A stretch of 64,000 nt of DNA. It comes from Kalmusia sp. IMI 367209 (Eukaryota > Ascomycota > Dothideomycetes > Pleosporales > Didymosphaeriaceae). Shown here piece after piece: positions 43,167 to 55,300 of this stretch. The DNA lies in contig JAPEUQ010000016.1 in NCBI GenBank assembly GCA_027946365.1, positions 558,001-622,000 on the forward strand, given 5' to 3'. Under the pieces are notes generated by a model. It was not told the DNA's origin. It searched no databases and saw only the letters and a program-made list of their open reading frames with translations. Numbering within the stretch: position 1 is the first letter of the stretch; every line of letters begins with the position of its first letter. A program made the position numbers and the translations under genes.

Positions 43167-44463
43167 TCATATCCCACGGTTAAACTCCACCATGCCGTCT
43201 TTCCCTCCACGATCATGGAATTCAGCCTCCAACGTCTTGGCACTGACGGCCTGTCGCTGAGGGAATGCACCGAGCGCAAGTGGCAGCGCGAAGATACTCG
43301 TTGCAAAGATCAGGCCTGTCACTTCGTCAGCATATGTCCCGGTAATCACGCTGCCTGCTCCAGTGACTCACCTAGGTTCACAGGCGTTGTCATCCTCGGC
43401 CTCTGCTTGAGCCACTCTGTCTTCTGCAGCCGGACGAGGATGAGAGGTGGAAGGACCATGATAGGTGTCGCGTTTAGTACACGGCTTATCGCTGTCTCAC
43501 CAACAGCCAGCGTTGCTGCCTTCTTGCTCTTGCCCAAAGGCTTCACCTCTAACTCGCCGGTCTCCACCTTGTGCTTCTCTTCCTCGGATAGGACTGAGTA
43601 GACGTTGATGCCCTGCCGTATCTCCTCTCCACGCATCAGGAACACATTCAAAACACCTGCGCTTGCGACAGCAGCGAAAGGTACGAGGCGCCCAGCAATC
43701 AGCTTTGCGTTTGGAGAAAGGCTCTTTAGGCGCGGCACTAGGCTGTTCAGACCGAGTGCGACACCGCAAGACGCACCCACGGCCAGGAAGTATGACTGAA
43801 TGATGGTCGAGGTGGATAGTGGGGTCGACTTGTTCGCGTTGGAGAAGTTGATAGCCACGTTGAGCGACTGATTCGTGACCTGCCAGCCGAGCGTTCCTGC
43901 AGTCTATAAAGTGTCAGCAGTCACTCGACCACCGTCGTTGTATAACACTCACCCCAAGACCTGGCGCGAGCATACCGCCTGTGACAATCAAATTAGACAG
44001 CACAAAGCATGACATCCTGAAGGGCAGGAACACCGGCTCGCCCGTATCTAGCATCCATCAGCGCCCAACCCTCTCTAGCCTTCCACTATACTGATCCGTA
44101 CCCGGGTGTATCGTAGAGTCGATGGTCTTCTTCGCGCTCCATAGCTCCGGCGTCATATCCCGTATCTTCCCCATCTTGTACGCAGTAACAAGCTGCTTCG
44201 CATTTTCGAGACCGGCCGCCGACGTGAGAAGCGTCCTAGAACCTCCGGTGTTAGCCACACTTCCACGTCCGATGCGCATGCATACAGTCTCGGAGACAAA
44301 CGACAGTGGTACTCACCACCCGACACTTCGAGGAAGAAGCTCACCGCCGGCTATCTCACCTTGGATCGGAAAGGTCTGCGGAATGCCGCACGCGGCCCCA
44401 GTACGTGCCGAGGTCGTACTGGGAGGCTGGCAAGTCGCGAGTGCCCGGGAGTGACGAAGTCAT
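43167..44463 (-). CDS. FSF1: Sideroflexin (mitochondrial amino-acid transporter)
   Basis: Five exons in transcript order 44463-44360, 44235-44102, 44047-43953, 43903-43372, 43315-43167 give 337 residues, standard for the family. Seen: DLPASQYDLGTYWGRVRH, WSAKKTIDSTIHPDTGEP (formed by splicing), LPFRMSCFVLSNLIVTGGML, WQVTNQSLNVAINFSNANKS (the conserved NQS-N-ANRN-like region), VPFAAVASAGVLNVFLMRG, and C-terminal GLIFATSIFALPLALGAFPQ. Mammalian SFXN1 imports serine into mitochondria for one-carbon metabolism; the fungal protein is assumed similar. All four junctions preserve frame. Confidence 0.95.
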
Positions 44464-45055
44464 TGCGAATAAGAGGGTATCGGAAGAGCTACTAGGCACG
44501 ATTGCAGCAGCGACAAAGCTGCAGGCCCGCGTGAGCTTCAGATGTTCGTCGTGGGAAGCTTGGCGTAGATAAATGCAGACCGCTATCGGTGCTACCGTGC
44601 GTGTGCCGTAGCGTCCGACGGCTAGAATGAGCTCGGTCCGCGCACACACGCACCCGCGACAAAGCGGTAGGTACGACGGATAGGCTACCGAGTAACACAG
44701 GGCTTCGACATGGCACAAATCATAGCCGGAAGACGCTATTCAATGCTTGAATATACTTTGTATGTTACATAAGGTTCGCATGATTAGAACTTTATACTAT
44801 GCACTTGCTTGGAACTGAATGACGGTAAGATATGCTACATTTCTTGAATCTTTTATGACCTTTACCAGCCCTCCTATTTGCCCATTAGTTATCTCCTAAT
44901 CCCAACCTTTTTGTAAATCCAGCCATCAGATCCAAGCTCGCATCGCGGTCGGATAAGATAAAATGCAAAACGCAATGCAACGCCGTCGCCATAAACACAA
45001 TGTGGCATGCAAAATGATAATGATACGCAACGGACATATCTACAGGCTCGGAGAT
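44464..45055. other. Intergenic
   Basis: 592 bases: sideroflexin promoter and 3' flank of the next minus-strand gene. The open frame continuing upstream of the sideroflexin Met (to 44718) lacks family similarity. Confidence 0.5.
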
Positions 45056-47709
45056 TTATTTCTTCTTTTTCTTCTTGTCCTTGCCGCTCGAAGGTACTGA
45101 TCCAAGAATTGAATCGAAAGTCTTGCTTGGGTCGTGAGAAGACACAGGCCGCATCATAGGCGAGCCGGCGGCGGGCGGAGCAATGCCGGGAGGAAGAGGT
45201 AAAGCTTCCAAACCGAGGTTCATCACGCTCTCGCGTCGTCGATCTCCATGGGGACTCTGCGAGCGAGATCGTGGTGCGGCTGCCGATGGGTCGAGCAAGC
45301 CAGGTGGAGGCGGAAGAGGTGCCGCGTTCATCTCGTTCATGGCAGCGTTCAGGAGCGTGTCTTCTTGAGCCCATATTTCTGCCATTTGCCAGCAGTGGGA
45401 CCGGCGGAAGACACCCTCAACTCCATTTTCGACAACGTCTGTCGGCAAGCTTACTACTTGGGATCCTCCAGCGACACCGAACCACGTCCGCGCACGGCTG
45501 GTGTCTTCACGTCCCCAAGGAAGACCGGCACGGGGCACTTCGCAAAGGAAGTATTCTACACCCTCGTTGAACCGTACCCCGGGAGCATCAACCACCAACA
45601 TGGGTAGCGATTGGAGAACTGCATAGAGGAACAACCACTGTCCCGATCTTAGCTCCCATAGCTCGTCCATAGTGCTACCTGATGCGTGCTTGTGCTCGAA
45701 GGACCGGAAAGCTTCCAGAAAAGGAGTCTTCTTATTTGAGTCTGCATTGTGCGAAGCGCTGATCATCCGGGCAATCTGATCTTTGCTAAGCTTCTTGCCT
45801 CGAGCTTTGGCATCCTTTTTCGAGTCTCCGGACGGATAATCTTTGTTCAATTCCCGAAGAGTAGGATACAGTGGCACATCAAAAGGTATCGGGGGTTGTA
45901 CTGGGGGTGTGCTGCGGTCGTATTCGCTCAGAACCTTGCGTAAGGCGAGGGTGGCGACTGATTCAAAGTCTGAGCGCTCATCCTCACTCATGAAGCCGTC
46001 GGCAGTACGGTTGGTGAGGTTGGTTCGGTCTACCAGTAGATCGTACAGGTCGGAAAGATCTTGGTAGATCTCTAGCAATACCAAACGGTTGAGCCCGCTC
46101 GTAGTGAGATTGTTCTTCTTTGACCTCGCCTTCGGTAGCCAACCGCCATACTTCGTTTTGTAGTAATCCAAAGCAAATGACCTCGTGCTCATGAACGACG
46201 ACTTCCACTTGTTGAATCGCACTGACTTCTTCTCGTCTGCCATAGCAGAGTTCATGATACCTGCAAACATGGCAGGAAACTCGAACTCCTTGAGTTTTGT
46301 ATTGATATTCATCTCTCGGTTGTCCAGGTCCAGAGCAGCGCGAGCGAGACGGGTAGCTGTCTTCGCGCTGATCAGATCGTACTTTGGATGTGTAAGCTCT
46401 TTGATGCTGTCAAACTTGCCAACGGCGTGAACAAATCCCTCGGTATACAAGGACAGAGATCGCATTCTTTCTCCCAGGACGACGGCTTCAATTGTCTTTT
46501 CACGGCTCTGCCGAATGTCCCCTAAACACAACTCATCAACGTAGCTGTCAAAGCTCGACGCAGCAACCTCGCCGTACGTAGATCCATCAACATTGGAGAA
46601 CTTATAATGTTGAAGAATGTCTGATATACGCATGAAGATATCGAATATGTCGGGATGTCTTTGGGTCGCTACCAAGGATTGGCCGATGAGAAATGCGAAA
46701 AAGTTGCGATAGGATACGAGTGTATCAACGTCCTTGCTTATGAGTTTTGGCTCCGAGGTCGTCGGGGTGATAGGTGCTTGGTCGGTGCTGAGGGCGATGG
46801 GCAAGTATAGATGCTTTTCGGAGTGGTCGTCCTCGGTCGCGTCGCTCAGTGCTCTTGATCCTTTTGATTCGTCGGAGCTGCCTGCTACGCTGGCATCGGG
46901 AGATGCGGTTCGCGAAGGAAGTGGGTATGTGGCCGACGAGCTCCGGACAGTGCGATCGGGTAGTTCGGTTGCTTCGCTATAGAGTCTGCCATGTAGCAAC
47001 CTGGTCATGTACTGCGATGCTGCATATACGGACGAGTCTATGCGGAATGACGGACCCTTGTCTGAAGTTCGGGGGAACAAATATACGAATGTGTCGCCTG
47101 TTTCGTCCCACAGCTCCGGCACCTGTCAAGTATGTCAGTGTCAACCAAACTTCTCGCGCCCAAAAGACGTACCTTCTCGCCATTCAGCAGCATTGTCAAA
47201 TTGTATTCCACCTTCCCCTTGTGTCCAACAACCCATGCCAATGGGCCATTCTTCGAGTGGGGTCGGCTTGAGTCGTGTACTCGCTCCTCGCTGCTTTCAC
47301 CGCCACCGAACAGTCTGCTTTTCCGCCTGCTCTTCTTGATACTGGGGTCTGTGGGCGTGAGCAGCCCTGCATCCGGTGTGCCAGGCCGACTCTTGTTTAG
47401 CCGGTTAGGTGAGCTGCTTCGTGAGTTTGGGTTTGAACCCGAGAGCGGTGGCGGCGGTTCGAGGGGCTCAAAAGCGGCAGCTACGGATTCGACAGGCTGT
47501 ATCGTGACAGGTGCGCTGACGGAGATCTTTTGGGCGGAAGGAGGCGGATAGTCGGGTGCCAGCGAATGCGAAGTAATGCGTTTCTTCACTTTGGACAGAC
47601 GGCTGCTTGATTCCGAGGATGGAGCAGAGCCAGACTCCTTCGATTCTGTAGAGCTCATCGAGAACAGCGACGAAAGCCTCCGGCCCGACTTCTTGTTGGC
47701 GCTCAACAT
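45056..47709 (-). CDS. Large conserved ascomycete protein of unknown function (possibly DUF8004 type)
   Basis: Exons 47709-47173 and 47122-45056 give 867 residues. The N-terminal 140 residues are Ser/Pro-rich and disordered, with basic patches (KSGRRLSSLFSM, KKSRRKSRLFGGG). A folded part follows, opening with KVEYNLTMLLNGEKVPELWDETGDTFVYLFPR over the splice (quoted in pieces: NLTMLLNGEK and VPELWDETGD). Long central helical domain: YRNFFAFLIGQSLVATQRHP, FDSYVDELCLGDIRQSREK, and LRSGQWLFLYAVLQSLPMLV. The Pro-rich tail ends in a run of seven lysines (GKDKKKKKKK-like end before the stop at 45056). No membrane segment or catalytic motif that I recognise. Related proteins are common in Pezizomycotina; function not assigned. 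The exon join is strongly supported by frame. Confidence 0.85.
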
Positions 47710-48985
47710 GGTGGAAAGCTAGGAGGCTGACGCGACCAAGCCCAGCACTCTGTCCTCTGTTTGTCGGTATCTACTGCCCCTGAGGGGTGAGTTGAAAAGC
47801 GGACACGAATGAGGCGGCGGCGGCGTCGTCGGGTTGGGGCGGATGTATTATTCGATCAAAATCTCGTCTATACGGTGGGGATCACAAACAAAGACGACGC
47901 CATAAAACACCGCCAAGGTCGCCGTAGAGACCTGTAGTGGTATCGTGGGAAAGGACTGTGGAAAGCTAGCGCTTTAGGGAGATCCATTGTATATGTAGGG
48001 CCTGCAGCGGAGGATGGGGCGCCCAGTGCAAAACTGGAGCGTGTGAAACCATGCTGTGAAGGGCAAGGGTCCCTCGATGACGCCGCTCGGCGCTGCGGCC
48101 AACTCGTCCGCCACACAGCGAAAAACGTGGCCAACGTCGCCCCCAGAACTCTCGCCTTAAAGTGACACAAGTTGAGGCAGCAGAATGCACACGCTTGTCA
48201 GCTCGCGTACTTGATGATTGCGTCCCGCTCGCTGCACGCATGGCACGTTGCTTCTTTGCTCAACCCTCCTGAGACTGCGTGCCAACGTAGCGCTGAGACC
48301 CGTCAGGCCATGAGCTCCAAGGTGAAGATCTGCCGCGGGCGAGGCGTCATCCGACCTCAAACTGTGGTGCTAATTTGGGCCTGCGCCATGCCAGAAGACC
48401 TGCGTGCTGTCAGGGACGCCGACGGCCCGCTGGCTTTGACCATGGGCCATGCAAAGGCCACCCTCCGGCAACACCACTGCCTTCTGTCTCTACACAAAAG
48501 CCAGACGGGCGCCTCGGGCGGCTTGGTGCGCGCGCGTGCAGAATTGGCCCTCGTCAGCTCGGAACAGCAGCTGAACAGCCGTTCCACACAAGCCGTCGCC
48601 GGCGCCGGTCGATTCTTCGAACGGCATTTTTAGGATGCATGACGTATGCCCTTTATCGATATGGGGAATGCTTGGCCGACCATCGCGTCTTCCTTTGCAT
48701 GCATTGCTTTTCGAATCAGACAGTGCAACACCCGAAGCTGACCAACACTGCATCCGCCATCGCACCCTGCAGTGCAAACTTTTCTCGAACCTCCTGGAAC
48801 GACTGGTACGGCATCCAGCTTCATCAGCTCACGCGCCACAAAGTGCTCCAGCCACACACCAGAAGGCGCCGTCTCCGTGTTCGGCTCACGGCTAGCGTTT
48901 CCCATCTAGTCGGTGACTCGGCTGCCTCAGCAATTCAATATTTCGTCCGCCCACGTATACTATCGACTGAGCAGAACAGATCAGA
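47710..48985. other. Intergenic, divergent promoter region
   Basis: 1.28 kb between two divergently transcribed genes. GC-rich with several overlapping open frames on both strands (for example 48172-48633 and 48375-48998 plus) that lack consistent protein character. No RNA gene recognised. Confidence 0.5.
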
Positions 48986-51202
48986 ATGGGTGCATTGAAT
49001 TTCTCGGAAGTCGTCGGCTCCACAACTAGCTCGAAGAAGTTGATCAATCTATTGAGAGGGCACGTCAGCTCCTTTTCGCGTCCTCATCCTTGCCCGTTGC
49101 TCCTTTTGTAGCCGTTCCCATGCCGCGTGGAACGGATCGCGAGCTGTTACGCGTACCTGAGAGCACTGCGTCGTCCGCATCGGGATCCCCTGCTAACCGC
49201 ATCTCCCCTTTAGATGGCCCAACACCTCACTGCTCCCTACTCATCTTATCGAAAAGGGTTCGCGCCATGTGCTCAAGGATCCTTCGATAGCGTTCCCGGC
49301 GATGCTTTACGGACCCGACAATGGGGATTCGAAAGTAAAGGACAGCTCTGAGGAAGATCAGCCTCTACACGTGCTAAGACGTACGACAGTTACGCCAGAA
49401 TATGGCCGCATGGCTTACGAATTTTTACGACCAACCCACGGCACCTATATCCGAGGACCGCATTTCGATTACTGGTGGAGCATCGCAAAACCTCGCATGC
49501 CTTCTCCAGGTGTTCACTGACCCGGCGTACACGCGTAATGTATGGGTCGTTGCACCGGCCTATATGCTTGCCTTTAGAATCTTTGATGACAGCGCACTAA
49601 AGCTCCGAGCGATCCCGGAAGATGAAGAGGGGATTGATATCGAGTATTTGAGAAGGCAAATAAAGAAGAGCGAGGAGAAAGCGCAAGCTCAGTCAAAGAA
49701 TGACGAGGTGAGTACCACTGACCTTCGGCCACCTACAGTCAAGCCCAAGTCTCCTTGATTCGTCGTTTCACTATTGCTTCGTGCGACTCTTGCATATCTC
49801 CCGAGATGATCTCGACAGCCCTATCGATAGTGTACCATCAACACTCGATGTTCGTCATCGCTTTACACGTCACTTCACGTCTTGCTCAAAGCATTTTACC
49901 TACAACCTTGGTCTCGCGGATGACTGATTCCATCGTAGCCCATCAAGCCTCAACGGCCATGGTCAAAGTTCTATCGCCACGTCATCTACGCGGTCCCGAC
50001 GTTTTCTAACCCTTCATTTAAAACTATGACTCTTAGGCGAAGAGAAGAGCTAGTCAGGTTAGCCCGGGAGTTTGATGCTCTCATCATCACAGATGATGTA
50101 TATGATTTCCTACAATGGCCTGCAAGTCTTGCGGCTAAGACATTGACACTTGAGAAAGCCATCCTGCCTAGAATTGTCGATGTCGATCGGTACCTCGACG
50201 GCGGTGCACAAAGAGAAGGTGCCGATGGATTCGGCAATGCGGCGTCAAATGGTAGTTTTTCAAAGATTGCCGGTCCAGGCCTAAGGACTGGATGGTGTGA
50301 GGGTACTCCGAAACTAGCATTTGGGGTTTCCCAGACGTAAGTACGCCCTCGAGATTGCTCCCAAATGTAGCTGTCGCACGCGCTCCCCCAGCCTTAGTCC
50401 TTGTGTAGTGTTCTAGAGCGAGAAGCACCAACGAGCTGAAGATCGTGGCGAAAATTGACAACGATCCACCATCTGTGAAGACTGTTGACGTGGTTACAGT
50501 GGTTCAAGTCGATCAGGTGGTGCGCCTTCGCAGCTCACCGCCACGTTTTTAGCAGAGACGTTGGCATCGGGCGATCTCCAGCGCCATGTATACGAAACTC
50601 TCCAGCCTTCGTATGGCAGACGTTATCAGAGGATTGTCACTGCCATTAACAAAGAGCTAATCCCTCTCGGTGCTCGTCTACCCCAAACAGATCGAGATGT
50701 CGTAGGAGGATATTTCATTTGGCTGACACTTCCCTCTGGCCTCGAAAGTGCAGTTGTCGTGCAACGTGCCAAAGAAGAAGAGAACGTTGTCGTCGCGCAG
50801 GTGCGAAGAGTCCTGAATCTATCCCGGCTGCACTGACAAGTCTGTGTAGGGTGAGATCTTTGAGGTTCCAGGTGATACAGAATACCCCGGCACCCATTTC
50901 GAGAACGATATCAGGTAAGCAACCGCCATGTCTTAGGGCCACTGCAGCATTGCGGCGTATCTTATATTGCTTCCTTCGAAGACCGCTGTGCTTCGGGAAT
51001 AGACATCACACTTGAATCCTGCTTTGCAGCTGGGCTAACCCCAGGTAGACTCTGCTTTGCCTGGGAAGAGGAAGACGTGCTGGCTGAGGGCATCGAACGC
51101 CTTGCACGTGTGATCCGCACGCTCCAAAACGAGCAACAAGATGGGGGTGCACAGCCGCCCATGCAACATGCCACCGAGGACAGTGCGAAGAACTTTTGGT
51201 GA
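48986..51202 (+). CDS. PLP-dependent aminotransferase (class I/II, fungal 2-aminoadipate-type family)
   Basis: Seven exons: 48986-49059, 49214-49334, 49390-49707, 49939-50336, 50500-50800, 50850-50914, 51049-51202, in total 476 residues. Spliced order gives KKLINLLRGWPNTSLLPTHL, FPAMLYGPDNGDSKLRQNMA, RISITGGASQNLACLLQVF, VAPAYMLAFRIFDD, YAVPTFSNPSFKTMTLRRRE, IITDDVYDFLQW (PLP-contact Asp and Tyr), GSFSKIAGPGLRTGW (PLP lysine and phosphate Arg), and a C-terminal LCFAWEEEDVLAEGIERLA. This is the pattern of the yeast YER152C-like group. The first intron uses a GC donor (GCACGT at 49060), and four introns (154, 231, 163 and 134 nt) are long for this genome. In an unspliced view it looks broken; spliced it is intact. 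Substrate unknown. Confidence 0.88.
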
Positions 51203-52951
51203 AATGACGGGGTTGATGCTAGGGTTGATCCAAATCTCCGATGCATGTGAGCTTAATCGCAAGAATGGCTTTTTTAGCTGTCTCGTGCGGGAAGGTGAGT
51301 GCTATGCAAAAAGGCCGCAAAGGCTCGCTATTGGCTAGGTAGTTAAGAATTAATAGATGCATTTAAGCATCCGGGATCTACGTGGGCGATGCTCGCATCA
51401 AACCATCGTCTACTCCGTAGTCACTCCTGAAATGAAAGAGCACTCTATTGCAAGACGACCCTGGTGTGTGCAAGCGCGTTGCTTGAGCGGATGCGTTTGC
51501 GATGCGCCGATTGGCACATGATCTACGGCGATGTGGATCTTCACAATGTCAATCGAGACCCTGGCGCGTGGAGAAGTTGTGGTGCTACGGTAGCACAGTG
51601 CTAGTTCAAATTGTCCGAAGAGTGAATTTCCCCAGGATAGGCAATTCAGACGCGGCGCGGAAGGTGAACTTTGTTTCGTGACAGCTTCCTTTGTGCGTAA
51701 GGCGTCAGGCTGCCCTTCTACGGGCTTCCGGGCTTCCGACCTCCGTCACACACGCAAACCAAGCATCGTGAAATGAAGGATGCGGCGAAGCTTCTCTTCT
51801 CCGCAGGCTTGTCGACAGTATGGGGCCTAACTGGGCGGGCGACATCTGACGGCGTGAGTCGTCCGGCGGCGCGACCGCTCGACTGCAGTGTTGACTCCTC
51901 CAGAGCAAGTCTGCTTCCGCGGCGGTTGGCGACAGTGTGCTGGCGGGCCGTCGCGTCGCCGTGGCCTCTCGCCGTCGAGCCAACGCCTGATGCTGAAGCG
52001 CTGGCAGCAGGAATATCTCCCCATCAGCCAGTGAGCGCGTGCAAACAGGCGGACGTTTGGGTGGCTGAGACGGCTTTCTGTTTCAGAGCCCTGGGCTCGG
52101 TTGTGGCACCCTTGGCGACCGATCTGCCGCCATGCCAGGCACAGAACGCCTCCCTCGACACCTCGCAGGCCCCTTCGAGATCCGCTCGACGACTGGTCCA
52201 CGGCCTCTGACTGTTTCACGCCCGCCAATCGACTGGGAATGCTATCTACCAACTTCCCTGCGAGCTAAACTTACTGTGTGCGTCTACCGGCCACCGGCGC
52301 ATCCCTTGCTGCTGCGTTGGGACGCGCGCCCTGGGGCAGGCAGGTATGGCTCTGTGTCCACACCATGGGGTGCAAGAGAATGATGGCTTGCTGGCTGGGT
52401 TGAATGTGTTGCCAGGCGTGGTTGGGCATGATGCAGCGGGAAAAGAGCGCTGGTATAACGTGAAGACTCCGGATATAAAGTGTCAATGCGGTGCCGGCAG
52501 TGAAGGGGCCAGACGAGAGCGAGAAACGTATGCGGGCCATCAGAAACTTGAAACAAGGAGTTTTGGAAACGCAAATGCCCATTGGCGCGAACTTACCCAC
52601 GCCTCAGTGAGTCCAGCCTAATCTCTTTTCGCCTCCGGTGACTGATATATGAACAATGTCCGTCGCTCATATTCACTTTCACGCAGCCTTGCAGTTGCTT
52701 GCTTTGCTTTTGCTTCTTGATTCTATTCAATTACATTGTTACATTCATTCACCGCCGTTCTTTAAACAATGCTCCCTTGATTCTATATAGCACTACTATC
52801 TTCTACCGTTGCTACATCAACAACCCAACGTTCATTCCGCAATCTACAATCGCAACACGTCTCTGCAGGACACTGACCCCGCAACACTCAGTTTCGACAA
52901 TCCTTAACAAGACCTCTTACATTTACGCGGTTTCGTTTCCTCGTTATCATC
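51203..52951. other. Intergenic, GH55 upstream region
   Basis: 1.75 kb. A GC-rich middle (about 51.7-52.4 kb) with overlapping open frames on both strands but no recognisable domain. The last 250 bases are CT-rich, as expected for the leader of a highly expressed secreted-enzyme gene. Confidence 0.5.
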
Positions 52952-55300
52952 ATGGTAACCTTTAGCGCCACGGCGCTCCTCCTCACGCTGCGCGTGTTCC
53001 TTTCAGCAACCCCGTCGTCTGCTGCGCCGGTCGCACAGGCAGGGACTCCCTCTACAGGTGCCGCTTCTGGATACTGGCTTCCTGCGCTTGCCTCCAAGAA
53101 GCAGGGCAAGTCGGCATTTCACGAGACACCCGACAGCTACCTCGTCTACCGCAATGTAGCCGACTATGGAGCCAAGGGTGACGGCTCGACTGACGATACT
53201 GAGGCCATCAACAAGGCCGTGTCTGACGGTGAGCGATGCGGTGAGGGCTGTGATTCTACCACAGTGACTCCCGCCATCGTCTACTTCCCTCCCGGTACCT
53301 ATGTCGTCAGCAAGCCTATCATTCAGTACTACTACACCCAGTTCATCGGTGATGGCAAGCAACTTCCCACCTTGAAGGCTTCTGCTAGCTTTGAGGGTAT
53401 GGGACTCATCGATGCCGACCCTTACATTGAGGGTGGAAACGGTGCCAACTGGTACACCAACCAAAACAACTTCTACCGTTCTATCCGCAACTTCATCATT
53501 GACATCTCCGCTGCCAAGGCCGCTGCCGGTGTTCACTGGCAGGTCTCCCAAGCCACCAGCATCCAGAACGTTATCTTCAACATGGCTGAGGGTGATGCCG
53601 GCAAGGATCAGAAGGGTATCTTCCAGGACAACGGCTCTGGTGGTTTCATGACTGATCTTGTGTTCAACGGTGGTGGCATCGGTGCCTTCCTTGGCAGCCA
53701 GCAGTTCACCACTCGTAACATGACCTTCAACAAGTGCGGCACTGGTATCTACATGAACTGGAACTGGCTCTGGACGATGAAGTCTAACACCTTCAACGGC
53801 TGCAACGTCGGTCTTGACATGGCCAATGCTCCCGATAACCAGACTGTCGGCTCCGTCCTGCTCATTGACAGCAAGTACACCGCCACTCCCATTGGTGTCA
53901 ACACCTCATTCTCCGAGACCAGCATTCCTGTCGGTGGTGGCACGCTGATCATCGACAATGTTGACTTCTCTGGTGCTAAGACGGCCGTGCAGAACCAACA
54001 GGGCAATGTACTCCTTCCAGGCGGAACCACTGTCAAGAATTGGGCTCAGGGCAATGCTCTTGCATCTGGCGGTACCCAGGGCCGCGTCCAAGGCAACGTT
54101 GAGAATGGTCCCACAAAGCCCAAGAGCCTTCTTGCCGATGATGGTTCGCTCTTTGAGCGTAGCAAGCCTCTCTACGAGAACGTAGATGCTGCTCAAGTTG
54201 TCAGCCTGAAGACTTCTGGCGCTAAGGGCGATGGCAAGACGGATGACACTAAGGCGCTCCAAGCTGCCATCGACGGTCTCCAGGACGGGCAGGTTCTTTG
54301 GATCGACCACGGTGCTTACGTCCTTTCCGACACTATCGTTGTCCCCGCCGAGAAGAACGTCAAGATCGTCGGTGAGACCTATCCTCTTCTGATGGCCAAT
54401 GGTCCCAAATTCGCGGATATGGAGAACCCTGTCCCGTTGTTCCAGATCGGCAAGCAGAGCGGCGACAAGGGCGGTTTCGAGATGAGCGACTCCATCGTCA
54501 CTACCAAGGGTGCTGCTCCTGGAGCTATCCTCATGGAATGGAACATCAACGCCGAGAACGGCATGGCCGGTCTCTGGGATGTTCACTTCCGTGTTGGTGG
54601 TTTTGCTGGTACCGAGCTTCAGTCGGATACTTGCAGCAAGCAGAACGGTACTACACATGACGCTGACCCCAAGTGCATTGGTACCTTCATGCAACTCCAC
54701 ATCACCAAGAACTCGAACGGCTACTTCGAGAACGTCTGGCTCTGGACCGCTGACCACGAGCTCGACCTCAAGGACCACAACCAGATCGACATCTACAACG
54801 GTCGTGGAATGCTCGTCGAATCCCAGGGTCCTGTCTGGCTCTACGGTACTGCCTCTGAGCACTCCGTCCTTTCTCAGTACCACTTCCAGGGTGCTAAGGA
54901 CATCTACCTAGGCGCCATCCAGACCGAGACGCCCTACTACCAGCCCAACCCCAACGCACTCCAACCCTTCACTAAGAACGACAAGTACTTCGATCCCGAT
55001 ATGAGCGCCAAGTCGGACAAGACTGCGTGGGCCGTCCGCATCATCGAGAGCTCGAGCATCTGGGTCTACGGCGCGGGTACCTACTCGTTCTTCCAGGATT
55101 ACGACCAGAAGTGCGTCACATCCAACGACTGCCAAGAGCACATCAACGAAATTGATGCCAAGTCGACCAACATCAACGTGTTTGGTCTCTCATCCAAGGC
55201 CTCAGTCAACATGATCACGCAGGATGGCAAGGGTCTCGCTCTAGACAGCGACAACCGGTCGAACTTCTGCGCTACGCTCGGCATCTTCGCCCAGGCGTAG
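52952..55300 (+). CDS. Secreted GH55 beta-1,3-glucanase
   Basis: 782 residues, single exon. N-terminal signal peptide (LLLTLRVFLSATPSSAAP). Two pectate-lyase-type right-handed beta-helix modules, each opening with the characteristic DYGAKGDGSTDDTEAI (residue about 70) and SGAKGDGKTDDTKALQAAID (about 425), typical of GH55. The later block GRGMLVESQGPVWLYGTASE holds a conserved Glu in the GH55 catalytic region (assignment by family memory). Hydrolyses beta-1,3-glucan from the non-reducing end (exo) or internally; roles in cell-wall turnover, nutrition or mycoparasitism. Codon use is strongly C-ending (AAC, GGT/GGC, AAG), suggesting high expression. Start at 52952 is the only Met giving the signal peptide. 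Confidence 0.95.
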   Translation: MVTFSATALLLTLRVFLSATPSSAAPVAQAGTPSTGAASGYWLPALASKKQGKSAFHETPDSYLVYRNVADYGAKGDGSTDDTEAINKAVSDGERCGEGCDSTTVTPAIVYFPPGTYVVSKPIIQYYYTQFIGDGKQLPTLKASASFEGMGLIDADPYIEGGNGANWYTNQNNFYRSIRNFIIDISAAKAAAGVHWQVSQATSIQNVIFNMAEGDAGKDQKGIFQDNGSGGFMTDLVFNGGGIGAFLGSQQFTTRNMTFNKCGTGIYMNWNWLWTMKSNTFNGCNVGLDMANAPDNQTVGSVLLIDSKYTATPIGVNTSFSETSIPVGGGTLIIDNVDFSGAKTAVQNQQGNVLLPGGTTVKNWAQGNALASGGTQGRVQGNVENGPTKPKSLLADDGSLFERSKPLYENVDAAQVVSLKTSGAKGDGKTDDTKALQAAIDGLQDGQVLWIDHGAYVLSDTIVVPAEKNVKIVGETYPLLMANGPKFADMENPVPLFQIGKQSGDKGGFEMSDSIVTTKGAAPGAILMEWNINAENGMAGLWDVHFRVGGFAGTELQSDTCSKQNGTTHDADPKCIGTFMQLHITKNSNGYFENVWLWTADHELDLKDHNQIDIYNGRGMLVESQGPVWLYGTASEHSVLSQYHFQGAKDIYLGAIQTETPYYQPNPNALQPFTKNDKYFDPDMSAKSDKTAWAVRIIESSSIWVYGAGTYSFFQDYDQKCVTSNDCQEHINEIDAKSTNINVFGLSSKASVNMITQDGKGLALDSDNRSNFCATLGIFAQA

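Noticed and set aside
47868..48998. Overlapping open frames upstream of the aminotransferase
   Set aside because: Different frames on both strands overlap, no homology-like motifs, and no supporting splice pattern; the true start is the Met at 48986 in another frame.
49269..49520. Aminotransferase locus read as a frameshifted pseudogene
   Set aside because: Accepting a 55-nt intron (49335-49389) and a GC-AG first intron restores a continuous family sequence, so the apparent breaks are introns.
51705..52252. Long open frames in the GC-rich stretch upstream of GH55
   Set aside because: Complementary frames on both strands with Arg/Ser/Pro-rich composition; no start context, domain or splice support.
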